Shown piece by piece: positions 32,547-40,123 of a DNA stretch of 42,522 nt. Source of the stretch: JAJZJT01 sp964610905 (GTDB lineage: Bacteria; Actinomycetota; Acidimicrobiia; Acidimicrobiales; RAAP-2); the NCBI GenBank assembly GCA_964610905.1, contig CAZSYT010000021.1, positions 1-42,522 on the forward strand, read 5' to 3'. The notes beneath the pieces were generated by a model. That model was not told the origin of the DNA, did not search any database, and saw only the letters and a program-made list of their open reading frames with translations. A program made the position numbers and the translations under genes. Each line of letters starts with the position of its first letter. The stretch's first letter is position 1.

Positions 32547-33052
32547 GCGGCGCCGAGGCAGCGGGAGCCGAGCCCGTCACCGTCCTCGAGACCCCCATCC
32601 ACCTCGACTACGTCTTCACCCCGGGCATCGCCCAGTCCACCTTCCTGCGCGGGCTCGAGCGGGGCGTCTTCGTCGGCCAGCGCTGCCCGACGTGCGGCAA
32701 GGTGTACATCCCGTCGCGGGGGTCGTGCCCCGTCGACGGCGTGCCGACCGACGAGGTGGTCGAGCTGCCCGACACCGGCATCGTCACGACCTTCTGCGTC
32801 GTCAACGTTCCCTTCGCCGGCCAGGCGATCGAGATCCCCTACATCTGCGCGCAGGTGCTCCTCGACGGGGCCAACATCTCGTTCATGGGCCTCATCCAAG
32901 AGGTCCCGACCGACCAGGTGCGCATGGGGATGCGGGTCGAGGCCGTGTGGGTCCCGCCCGAGGAGCTCGGGCCGTCGCTGGCGTCGGTCAAGTACTTCAG
33001 ACCGACGGGCGAGCCCGACGCTCCCTACGAGACCTTCGAGGAGTACCTGTGA
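32543..33052 (+). CDS. DUF35-type OB-fold protein with zinc ribbon
   Basis: A 169-residue protein: an N-terminal helix, then a rubredoxin-like zinc ribbon (RCPTCGKVYIPSRGSCPVDG, with the fourth Cys position apparently replaced by Asp), then an OB-fold (residues about 75-150). DUF35 proteins of this kind bind acyl-CoA and assist thiolases or aldolases of the lipid-transfer-protein group. GTG 32543 overlaps the previous stop, and the stop overlaps the next start by GTGA, so expression with the thiolase-like partner is tightly coupled. Confidence 0.82.
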   Translation: MSGAEAAGAEPVTVLETPIHLDYVFTPGIAQSTFLRGLERGVFVGQRCPTCGKVYIPSRGSCPVDGVPTDEVVELPDTGIVTTFCVVNVPFAGQAIEIPYICAQVLLDGANISFMGLIQEVPTDQVRMGMRVEAVWVPPEELGPSLASVKYFRPTGEPDAPYETFEEYL

Positions 33053-34149
33053 CCGCCCCCGCCCGCCGGCCTGTGGCCGTGGTGTCCTTCGCCCAGGCGG
33101 AGAACGTCCGCCGCGAGGACGCCCGCAACGAGGTCGAGCTGCTCATGCCGGTCGTCTCGGAGGTCTTCGCCGCCATCGGCGCGTCCAAGGACGACATGGG
33201 GTTCATCTGCTCGGGGTCGACCGACTACCTGGTGGGAGGACCCTTCAGCTTCGTGACCGCCCTCGACGCGGTCGGGGTGTGGCCGCCACGCGCCGAGAGC
33301 CACGTGGAGATGGACGGGGCGTTCGCCCTCTACGAGGCGTGGGTGCTGATGCAGGAGGGTGCCATCGATGCCGCCCTCGTCTACTCGTTCGGCCGCTCGT
33401 CGCCCGGCGACGTCTCCGAGATCCTCGCCCTCCAGCTCGACCCGTACGTGATGGCGCCTCTGTGGCCGTCGCCCGTGGCCCTCGCCGCCCTGCAGGCCCA
33501 GGCGCTCATCGACGCCGGCGAGGCGAGCGAGGAGGAGCTGGCACGGGTGGCCGCCCGCAACCGTTCCTCGGCTCGCGCCAACCCGAACGCCCAGGTCGTC
33601 TCCGACGCGAGCCCCGACGAGCTGCTCGCCGACGAGTACGTGGTCGCCCCGCTGCGCCGTCACGCCCTGCCCCCGATCACCGACGGCGCTGCCGCCGTGG
33701 TGCTGGCTGCCGGCGAGAAGGCCCGCCAGTGGCAGGAGCGACCGGCGTGGATCACCGGGATCGACCACCGGATCGAGACCCACGCCCTCGGGTGCCGCGA
33801 CCTGACGCGCTCGCCGTCGACGGCGCTGGCGGCCGAGCGGGCCGGGCTCTTCGACGGCCCGCCGGTCGACCTCGCCGAGGTGCACGCCCCCTTCGCCCAC
33901 CAGGAGCTCATCGTGCGACGTGCCCTCGGGCTGGGAGACGACGTCTCGGTCAACCCCTCGGGCGGGGCGCTGGCGGCCAACCCGATCATGTCGGCGGGGC
34001 TGATCCGCGTCGGCGAGGCGGCGAGCCGGATCTGGGCGGGGGAGTCGGACCGCGCGGTGGCCCACGCGACCTCGGGGCCGTGCCTCCAGCAGAACCTGGT
34101 GTGCGTGCTCGACGCCACCGAGGGCGGCCGAGCCGGAGGAGGTGCGTGA
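33049..34149 (+). CDS. Thiolase-like lipid-transfer protein 1 (Ltp4-like)
   Basis: A 366-residue thiolase-fold protein of the SCP-x/lipid-transfer group. The N-terminal nucleophile region reads SHVEMDGAFALYEAW, with no Cys where degradative thiolases have one. The C-terminal motif is VNPSGGALAANPIMSAG rather than the usual Gly-His-Pro. Such members include steroid side-chain retro-aldolases that work with DUF35 partners. It sits between the DUF35 gene and a second thiolase-like gene, each joined by overlap, so a heteromeric complex is likely. The name Ltp4-like is from gene order and motif memory, not from an alignment. Confidence 0.8.
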   Translation: MTAPARRPVAVVSFAQAENVRREDARNEVELLMPVVSEVFAAIGASKDDMGFICSGSTDYLVGGPFSFVTALDAVGVWPPRAESHVEMDGAFALYEAWVLMQEGAIDAALVYSFGRSSPGDVSEILALQLDPYVMAPLWPSPVALAALQAQALIDAGEASEEELARVAARNRSSARANPNAQVVSDASPDELLADEYVVAPLRRHALPPITDGAAAVVLAAGEKARQWQERPAWITGIDHRIETHALGCRDLTRSPSTALAAERAGLFDGPPVDLAEVHAPFAHQELIVRRALGLGDDVSVNPSGGALAANPIMSAGLIRVGEAASRIWAGESDRAVAHATSGPCLQQNLVCVLDATEGGRAGGGA

Positions 34150-35306
34150 TGGCCGAGCGGTGCGCGGTGGTCGGCGTCGGGCAGACCCTGCTGCGGTCGA
34201 AGCGCGACGACGTCTCCATCCCCGGTCTCGTGCGCGAGGCGGCAAAGGCGGCGCTCGAGGACGCCGGTGTCGGCTGGAAGGACATCGACGCCGTCGTCAT
34301 CGGCAAGGCCCCCGACATGTTCGAGGGCACCATGATGCCCGAGCTCTCGCTCGCTCCCGCCCTCGGAGCGGTGGGCAAGCCGATGTTCCGCGTCCACACG
34401 GCCGGGTCGGTGGGGGGGTCGACGACGCTGGTGGCTGCCCACCTGGTGGCCGCCGGCATCCACAAGCGCGTCCTCACCGTGGCCTACGAGAAGCAGTCGG
34501 ACTCGGACGCCATGTGGGCGCTGTCGGTGCCCCAGCCGTTCTCGGCTCCACTGCTGGCCGGGGCGGGCGGCTACTTCGCCCCGCACATCCGCGCCTACAT
34601 GCGGCGCTCGGGCGCCCCCGAGCACATCGGCCGCCTGGTGGCGGTCAAGGACCGGCTGAACGCGCTCAAGAACCCCTACGCCCACCTGCACCTGCCGGAC
34701 ATCGACCTGAAGACGGTCGAGGAGTCGGTGATGCTGTGGGACCCGCTCCGCTACCTCGAGGCGTGCCCGTCCTCCGACGGGGCGGCGGCCATGGTGCTCG
34801 CCGCCGAGGACGCGCTCGGCAGCCCCTCGCACCCGCCGGCGTGGGTCCACGGCATGGCCATGCGCTCGGAGCCGACGATGTTCGCCGGGCGCGACCAGGT
34901 GAACCCCCGAGCCGGGCGCGAGTGCGTCGCCGACGTCTTCGCCCAGGCGGGGGTGACCCGGCCGCGCGAGCAGATCGACGTGGCGGAGGTGTACGTCCCG
35001 TTCAGCTGGTACGAGCCGATGTGGCTCGAGAACCTCGGCTTCGCCGAGCTCGGCGAGGGGTGGAAGCTCACCGAGGCGGGGGCGACGGCGATGGACGGCG
35101 ACATCCCGTGGAACTGCTCGGGCGGCGTGCTGTCGTCCAACCCGATCGGGGCCTCGGGCATGCTCCGCTTCCTCGAGGCCGCCATGCAGGTGCGCGGCCA
35201 GGCCGGCGAGCACCAGGTCGACGGCGCGCACCTCGCCCTCGGCCACGCCTACGGCGGCGGGTCGCAGTTCTTCGCCATGTGGGTGGTGGGATCGGACAAG
35301 CCGTGA
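34149..35306 (+). CDS. Thiolase-like lipid-transfer protein 2 (Ltp3-like)
   Basis: A 385-residue thiolase-fold protein. The N-terminal part reads RVHTAGSVGGSTTLVAAHL at the nucleophile region, with Ala-Gly where thiolases have the active Cys. The C-terminal NCSGGVLSSNPIGASG has Asn instead of the usual His of GHP. These traits fit the Ltp3/Ltp4 group encoded in the KstR regulon. ATG 34149 overlaps the stop of the upstream thiolase by one base (TGATG). It probably forms a complex with the previous gene product and the two OB-fold proteins to cleave a steroid or branched acyl-CoA; this is inferred. Confidence 0.82.
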   Translation: MAERCAVVGVGQTLLRSKRDDVSIPGLVREAAKAALEDAGVGWKDIDAVVIGKAPDMFEGTMMPELSLAPALGAVGKPMFRVHTAGSVGGSTTLVAAHLVAAGIHKRVLTVAYEKQSDSDAMWALSVPQPFSAPLLAGAGGYFAPHIRAYMRRSGAPEHIGRLVAVKDRLNALKNPYAHLHLPDIDLKTVEESVMLWDPLRYLEACPSSDGAAAMVLAAEDALGSPSHPPAWVHGMAMRSEPTMFAGRDQVNPRAGRECVADVFAQAGVTRPREQIDVAEVYVPFSWYEPMWLENLGFAELGEGWKLTEAGATAMDGDIPWNCSGGVLSSNPIGASGMLRFLEAAMQVRGQAGEHQVDGAHLALGHAYGGGSQFFAMWVVGSDKP

Positions 35307-35504
35307 CGACGCGGCGGGGCCGACCGAGTCGCAGCGGCCCGACCGGGCGGGGCCGACCCGGCTCGGCGTCTCGGCGGGCGAGAGTGCCCGCGGCGGAGCG
35401 CGACCCTTGGCGCGTCGGGGCGCCCGCGCCGCGTTAGGGTGACAGCGGCAGGCCCGGCACCCGCGACGGCCGGGCGCCCGCTGCTTCGGACCACGGGAGG
35501 GCCC
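35307..35504 (+). promoter_or_regulatory. Intergenic region with TAGGGT hexamer before ferredoxin gene
   Basis: About 200 bp without a gene. TAGGGT at 35435-35440 could be a -10 for the ferredoxin gene, leaving a leader of about 60 nt, and a ribosome site GGGAGGG precedes ATG 35505. No KstR-like palindrome is seen here, so the ferredoxin gene may be read from its own promoter. Confidence 0.35.
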
Positions 35505-35702
35505 ATGAAGGTCGTCGTCGACTTCGACGTGTGCGCGAGCAACGCCGTCTGCATGGGGATCGCCCCCGCGGTCTTCGAGGTGCGCGACGACGGGTACCTC
35601 TACGTGCTCGACGAGCACCCGGGCGAGGCGCAGTGGGAGAACGTGCGCCAGGCGGCCAACAGCTGCCCGACGGGCGCCATCACCCTCGTCGAGGACGAGT
35701 AG
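35505..35702 (+). CDS. Single-cluster ferredoxin
   Basis: A 65-residue ferredoxin with three cluster cysteines, C10, C16 and C54, in the pattern C-A-S-N-A-V-C...C-P-T-G. The fourth ligand position (residue 13) is Asn, so a [3Fe-4S] cluster or an unusual [4Fe-4S] one is expected. Mycobacterial ferredoxins with the same CxxNAVCxGIAP motif serve cytochrome P450s, one of them in the cholesterol regulon. No P450 gene is in the window. GGGAGGG precedes ATG 35505. The glutamyl-tRNA synthetase start follows closely. Confidence 0.88.
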   Translation: MKVVVDFDVCASNAVCMGIAPAVFEVRDDGYLYVLDEHPGEAQWENVRQAANSCPTGAITLVEDE

Positions 35703-35710
35703 CCCTCGGC

Positions 35711-37267
35711 GTGCCGGGGGCCGCCCCGAGGGTCCGCTTCGCGCCGTCGCCGACGGGCTACTTCCACGTCGGCAGCGCCCGAACCGCGCTGTTCAACTGG
35801 CTGGTCGCCCGGCGGGCCGGTGGGACGTTCGTCGTCCGGATCGAGGACACCGACGCCGAGCGCAACCGCGAGGAGTGGGTGGACGGGATCCTCGCTGCCC
35901 TGTCGTGGCTGGGGATGGAGGCCGACGAGGGACCGTACCGGCAGTCGGCCCGCACGGAGCGCTACCACGAGGCCGTCGACGTCCTGTGGGACGCCGGCGT
36001 CCTCTACGCGTGCGACTGCACGCGCGACCAGGTCGAGGCGCGCGCCGAGGCGGGCGGGAGGCTCACCCCGGGCTACGACGGTCACTGCCGCGAGCGCGGG
36101 CTGTCCCGGGCGGCCGGCCCCGGCGAGCCCCCTCGCGCCCTGCGGGTGCGCACGCCCGACGAGGGGACCGTGGTGGTCGACGACGTCGTACGTGGGCGGG
36201 TCGAATTCCCCTGCTCGGCCATGGAGGACTTCGTGGCGGTGAAGGCGAACGGGGGGCCGCTCTTCGTGCTGGCCAACGTCGTCGACGACATCGACATGGC
36301 CATCACCCACGTCATCCGGGGCGAGGACCTCCTGCCCACCACGCCGCGGGGGATCCTCGTCTGGCAGGCGCTGGCTGCGGCGGGGTGGCGGCCGGACGGG
36401 CCCGGGGCCGGGCCCGGGGCCGAGCCCGGGGGCAGTGGGGGGAGCGGTGCGGGGAGCGGTGCGGGGAGCATCCCCCTACCGGTCTTCGCCCACCTGCCCA
36501 TGCTCGTCAACGAGCAGCGCAAGAAGCTCTCCAAGCGGCGCGACCCGGTGGCGGTCGAGCGGTACCGCGACGAGGGCTACCTCCCTCAGGCGTTCGTCAA
36601 CTACCTGGCCCTTCTGGGCTGGAGCCCGCCGGTGGAACGCGAGCTCTTCACGGTCGACGAGCTCGTCTCGTGGTTCGACCTGGCCGACGTCAACCACTCG
36701 CCGGCCTTCTTCGACGTGGCCAAGCTGACCCACCTGAACGGCGAGCACGTCCGAGCCCTCACTGCCGAGGCGTTCATCGAGGCGTGCACGCCGTGGACCA
36801 CCGGTCACCTCGCCCGGTGGCGCCCCGCGGACTTCGACCCCGAGACGTTCGCCCGCATGGCGCCGCTCGTGCAGGAGCGCGTTGCCGTCCTCGGCGAGGT
36901 CCCCGACATGGTCGGCTTCCTCTTCACCGACCCGGTCGACGTCGACGAGGCGTCGTGGGAGAGGGCGGTCGTCGGCGACCCGCAGGCAGGCGCCCTCCTC
37001 GACGCCGCCGCCCGCGCCTACCGGGGGCTCGAGGCGGCCGGGGCGTGGACGGCGGACGCCCTGCACCGGGCCACCGAGGAGGTGGCCGAGGCCGCCGGGC
37101 GCAAGCTCGGCAAGGCGCAGGCGCCCGTGCGGGTGGCCGTCACCGGCCGCCGGGTCGGCCCGCCGCTCTTCGAGTCGATGGAGGTGCTCGGGCCCCGGCG
37201 CGTCCTCGAGCGGATCGACCGCGCCCGGGGCCGCGTCGGCCTCGCGGGTGGAGCCGGGGCGAGCTGA
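35711..37267 (+). CDS. gltX: Glutamyl-tRNA synthetase with Gly-rich insert
   Basis: A 518-residue class I tRNA synthetase that charges tRNA-Glu with glutamate. The HIGH motif is HVGS (19-22) in APSPTGYFHVGSART and KMSKS is KLSKR (272-276). The C-terminal helical anticodon-binding part follows. An insert of about 25 residues (229-253, DGPGAGPGAEPGGSGG...) made of Gly, Ala, Pro and Ser lies just before the FAHLPML segment that leads to KLSKR, a place that is normally compact. It is encoded by short GC repeats. GTG 35711 was chosen; the open frame further upstream is the shadow of the ferredoxin gene. tRNA-Gln and tRNA-Glu genes lie about 4 kb away. Confidence 0.92.
   Translation: MPGAAPRVRFAPSPTGYFHVGSARTALFNWLVARRAGGTFVVRIEDTDAERNREEWVDGILAALSWLGMEADEGPYRQSARTERYHEAVDVLWDAGVLYACDCTRDQVEARAEAGGRLTPGYDGHCRERGLSRAAGPGEPPRALRVRTPDEGTVVVDDVVRGRVEFPCSAMEDFVAVKANGGPLFVLANVVDDIDMAITHVIRGEDLLPTTPRGILVWQALAAAGWRPDGPGAGPGAEPGGSGGSGAGSGAGSIPLPVFAHLPMLVNEQRKKLSKRRDPVAVERYRDEGYLPQAFVNYLALLGWSPPVERELFTVDELVSWFDLADVNHSPAFFDVAKLTHLNGEHVRALTAEAFIEACTPWTTGHLARWRPADFDPETFARMAPLVQERVAVLGEVPDMVGFLFTDPVDVDEASWERAVVGDPQAGALLDAAARAYRGLEAAGAWTADALHRATEEVAEAAGRKLGKAQAPVRVAVTGRRVGPPLFESMEVLGPRRVLERIDRARGRVGLAGGAGAS
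36395..36469. repeat. Low-complexity GC repeat in gltX
   Basis: Units such as cccggggccggg and gggagcggtgcg repeat here and encode Gly-Ala-Pro then Gly-Ser-Gly-Ala in glutamyl-tRNA synthetase. The unit lengths keep the reading frame. Confidence 0.8.
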
Positions 37268-37270
37268 CCG

Positions 37271-37918
37271 GTGCCCATCCTCGGGCTGTTCGCCGGGCTC
37301 CGGATCCTGCGCCTCGTCCTCCGGCTGGTCGTGCTCGTGGTGGCAGCGGCGGTCGTCTACGTCGGGGTGACCGCCGTGCAGGTGTGGCTGACGGGGCGCC
37401 GCTACGACCCCCACCCCGCCCAGGCCATCGTGGTGATGGGGGCGGCCCAGTACGACGGGTCGCCGTCCCCCGACCTCCGTGCCCGCCTCGACGAGGCGCT
37501 GCTGCTGTGGCGCCAGCACCTCGCCCCGCTCATCGCCGTCACCGGCTCGAAGCAGCCCGGCGACCACTTCACCGAGGCGCAGGCCTCGGCCACCTTCCTC
37601 GAGCTCCACGGCGTGCCGGCGGCCGACGTCCTCGAGGCCGGCGGCCACGACTCGTGGGCGAACCTGGCCGACGCCGCCCCGCTCCTCGACGCCCGAAAGG
37701 CGACGCACGTCCTGTTGGTGACGGACCCGTTCCACGAGGACCGCAGCCTGGCGATCGCCACCGACGTCGGCCTCCATGCCTCGCCCACCCCGACGCAGAC
37801 GTCGCCGATCCGCGGCTGGTCGGTCGTTCCGTACTACGCCAAGGAGGCGGTGGGGGTGGCGCTCGGCCGGATCATCGGCTTCAACCACCTGACGGCGGTC
37901 CACCACGACCTCGGCTGA
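37271..37918 (+). CDS. YdcF/SanA-like DUF218 protein
   Basis: A 215-residue protein with one N-terminal membrane helix (about 13-36) and a DUF218 domain (about 48-205) of the YdcF/SanA group. Motifs are AIVVMGAAQYDG, SPDLRARLDEALLLW, VTGSKQPGDHFTEAQAS and TDPFHEDRSLAIA. Members are linked to envelope integrity, but their reaction is unknown. GTG 37271 lies only 3 nt after the gltX stop, so the genes are probably cotranscribed. The domain most likely faces outside. Confidence 0.82.
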   Translation: MPILGLFAGLRILRLVLRLVVLVVAAAVVYVGVTAVQVWLTGRRYDPHPAQAIVVMGAAQYDGSPSPDLRARLDEALLLWRQHLAPLIAVTGSKQPGDHFTEAQASATFLELHGVPAADVLEAGGHDSWANLADAAPLLDARKATHVLLVTDPFHEDRSLAIATDVGLHASPTPTQTSPIRGWSVVPYYAKEAVGVALGRIIGFNHLTAVHHDLG

Positions 37919-37947
37919 GCGGGCCGCCACGTGCCCCGGCGCCCGGC

Positions 37948-37972
37948 CTGGCCGGCGGCGCTCGCCGGCCAG
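37948..37972. terminator. Bidirectional hairpin terminator
   Basis: Perfect 10-bp arms ctggccggcg and cgccggccag around a 5-nt loop lie between the convergent YdcF-like and decarboxylase-like genes. No U-tract is present on either side. Confidence 0.65.
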
Positions 37973-37991
37973 GGTGCGGACCGGTGCGAGG

Positions 37992-38822
37992 TCAGTCCGA
38001 GGTCGGCCCGACCGTCCGCGACCACACGACCCCGCCGGCCCTCAGGCGCATGTCGAACTCGAGGTAGGCGGTGGCGATGGGCGTCCCGACCGCGAGGCGG
38101 GCGACCGGGTCGACGACCGAGCGCGTCGGGTAGGTGAGCCCTCCTGATCCGGTGAACCGCAGCCCGTCGCCGAAGGCGTCGGTGCGGACGGCGAGGTCCA
38201 CGTGCCAGCGGATGAGCTCGTCGACGACGGTCGCACCTGGCGGCCCGGGGACCACTCGGTGCGAGAAGCACGGCGTGCCCGCCGGGAGGAAGGCGTCGAG
38301 GACCTCGTCGCCGAGCCGGTCGGTGGGGGCGAGGTGCACGGTGGCGAGCGGCTGGCCGACCGGCCGCTCGAGGGTGCCCACGACGACCTCTTGGGCCGGG
38401 GCGACCGTGACCCGGGCGAGCTTCTTCGGGGCGCCCAGCACCTCGCGTCCGGCAGTGAGGGCGGCGTCGTTGGTCACGTAGATGTACGGGACGTAGAGAC
38501 CGGACGTCCCCCGGTCGTCGACGACGCGGAGCATCGAGACGAACTCCCCGTAGGGGCCGAGGGTGCTGGCGCCGTACTCGGCGACCAGCACGGCGCCGAT
38601 GGCGGGCTCGTCGAGCGTCAAGCCGTCGGGGACGAGGTCGGAGACGTCGCCGTCCACCGTGAACACGGACATGAGCGCCCGGCAGCCCCAGTACTCGGCG
38701 CCCCGTTGGGCGTCGATCCGGTAGAGGGGCGCGTCGACCGGCATGGAGTCGGCCTGGGCGGCGGGGGGGGTCGTCTGGGCGTCGACCGCCTGGGGCGCTG
38801 CGACCTGGGTGTCGGTCACCAT
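37992..38822 (-). CDS. Acetoacetate decarboxylase-family protein
   Basis: A 276-residue protein of the ADC family, cytoplasmic enzymes that use a Schiff-base lysine to decarboxylate or otherwise transform 3-keto acids. The hallmark GREVLGAPKKLA is present, with K133 the expected Schiff-base lysine and K134 its neighbour. GPYGEFVSML and YVPYIYVTNDAALTAG are also typical. An Ala/Pro-rich N-terminus of about 30 residues precedes the domain. ATG 38822 overlaps the acyl-CoA dehydrogenase stop by 7 nt, making this the last gene of a three-gene operon. Not all ADC-like proteins act on acetoacetate, and a larger substrate is likely here. Confidence 0.84.
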   Translation of the reverse strand: MVTDTQVAAPQAVDAQTTPPAAQADSMPVDAPLYRIDAQRGAEYWGCRALMSVFTVDGDVSDLVPDGLTLDEPAIGAVLVAEYGASTLGPYGEFVSMLRVVDDRGTSGLYVPYIYVTNDAALTAGREVLGAPKKLARVTVAPAQEVVVGTLERPVGQPLATVHLAPTDRLGDEVLDAFLPAGTPCFSHRVVPGPPGATVVDELIRWHVDLAVRTDAFGDGLRFTGSGGLTYPTRSVVDPVARLAVGTPIATAYLEFDMRLRAGGVVWSRTVGPTSD

Positions 38823-40123
38823 CGCTGCATCATCTCCTCGAGGTCGTAGTGGTCGTGCTCGTAGTGCTCGACGAGGTCGCGCGCGGCGTCGAGGCCGAGG
38901 ACCTCGACGGTGCCGTCCTCGATGAGCAGGCTGCGGGCGTCGCGGAAGAGGCGCTCGACGAGGGCGCCCTGCACGAGCCCGGAGGCCCCGCAGACCTGCA
39001 CGGCGTCGTGGGCGACCTCGAAGGCGACCCGCTTGCAGTACACCTGCGAAGTGCGGGTGTGCCGGGGGGACGCACCGGTGCCCTGCGCCCCGGCGCCGGG
39101 GACCGTCCGGAAGGTGTGGGCCAGCACGGCACGCGCGTAGGCGCGGGCCGTCTCGACCCGCTCGAACATCCCGTACAGCGTCAGCTGGATGTTCTTGTGG
39201 GAGGCGATGGCACGTCCGCCCTGGACGCGGGTCCGGGCGTGCGCCAGGGCCTCCTCGAGGGCGGCCCGGGCCACGCCGACCGCTGCCAGCGCGATGATCG
39301 AGCTGGTCATGCACAGGAGCTGGTCCCCGAAGACGGGGTAGAGCGGTCCCGGCGGCACGAGCACGTGGCGGTCGGGGACGAAGACCTCGTCGAAGAAGAG
39401 CTCGCCCTGGGGGTCGTCCCGCACGCCGAGCATGGCGATCGGCGGGCCGCGACGGACGCCGGGCACGTCGAGGGGCACGATGGCGAAGAGGCTGTGGTGC
39501 AGGTCGTGCTCGGACGCCACCTGGGCGTGGACGGCGGCATGGGTGGCCACCGGGGCCGAGCTCACCCAGGCCGACTTCTGTCCCCGGAGCACCCATCCGC
39601 CCTCGGCCCTGGTGGCGAGCAGGCCCGACCTGCCGAAGGAGCCCGGGTCGTCGTCGCGCAGACCGAGGAAGTCGCTGCCGTGGTCCGGCTCGGTGATCGC
39701 CCAGCACCCGTGCCACGAGGCGGTCACGTCCTCGAGCCATGGCCCGAGCAGCTCGGCGCGCAGCTCGTCGGTGCCGAAGCGCGCCACCGTCACGAAGGGG
39801 AGCATGTCGACGAGGAAGGCGGTGGCGAGCCCCAGGCTGCCCCACCCGAGCTCCTCGACCACGAGCGAGCGGATCCGCCAGCCGACGGGGTCCTCGTCGC
39901 CGGCGCCCCCGTCGGGGACGAAGAGCCGGTGGTAGCCGAGGGACTTCAGCGTGGTCATCACGGTGAAGAACGGCGAGCCGGGGGCGACGCGTTCGGCGGG
40001 GCTCATGGCGTCGAGCGCCTGGGCGGCGGGACGGATGACCTCCTCGGCCACCCGGTGGGCCTCGTCACGCGCGAGTCGCTCCTCGTCCGAGAGCTCCCAC
40101 AGGTCGAAGGCGGAGGCGCCCAT
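38816..40123 (-). CDS. Acyl-CoA dehydrogenase-family protein
   Basis: A 435-residue flavoprotein of the acyl-CoA dehydrogenase family. The N-terminal helical domain has LDAMSPAERVAPGSPFF. The middle beta domain shows CWAITEPDHGSDF and GQKSAWVSSAPVATHA. The C-terminal helical domain ends QVCGASGLVQGALVERLFRDARSLLIEDGTVEVLGLDAAR, where the Glu in IEDGT is the likely base. The family also includes dehydrogenases for non-fatty substrates. ATG 40123 overlaps the stop of the radical SAM gene by one base (TGATG), and its own stop overlaps the decarboxylase gene start. The substrate is probably a product or precursor of the neighbouring enzymes. Confidence 0.88.
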   Translation of the reverse strand: MGASAFDLWELSDEERLARDEAHRVAEEVIRPAAQALDAMSPAERVAPGSPFFTVMTTLKSLGYHRLFVPDGGAGDEDPVGWRIRSLVVEELGWGSLGLATAFLVDMLPFVTVARFGTDELRAELLGPWLEDVTASWHGCWAITEPDHGSDFLGLRDDDPGSFGRSGLLATRAEGGWVLRGQKSAWVSSAPVATHAAVHAQVASEHDLHHSLFAIVPLDVPGVRRGPPIAMLGVRDDPQGELFFDEVFVPDRHVLVPPGPLYPVFGDQLLCMTSSIIALAAVGVARAALEEALAHARTRVQGGRAIASHKNIQLTLYGMFERVETARAYARAVLAHTFRTVPGAGAQGTGASPRHTRTSQVYCKRVAFEVAHDAVQVCGASGLVQGALVERLFRDARSLLIEDGTVEVLGLDAARDLVEHYEHDHYDLEEMMQRW

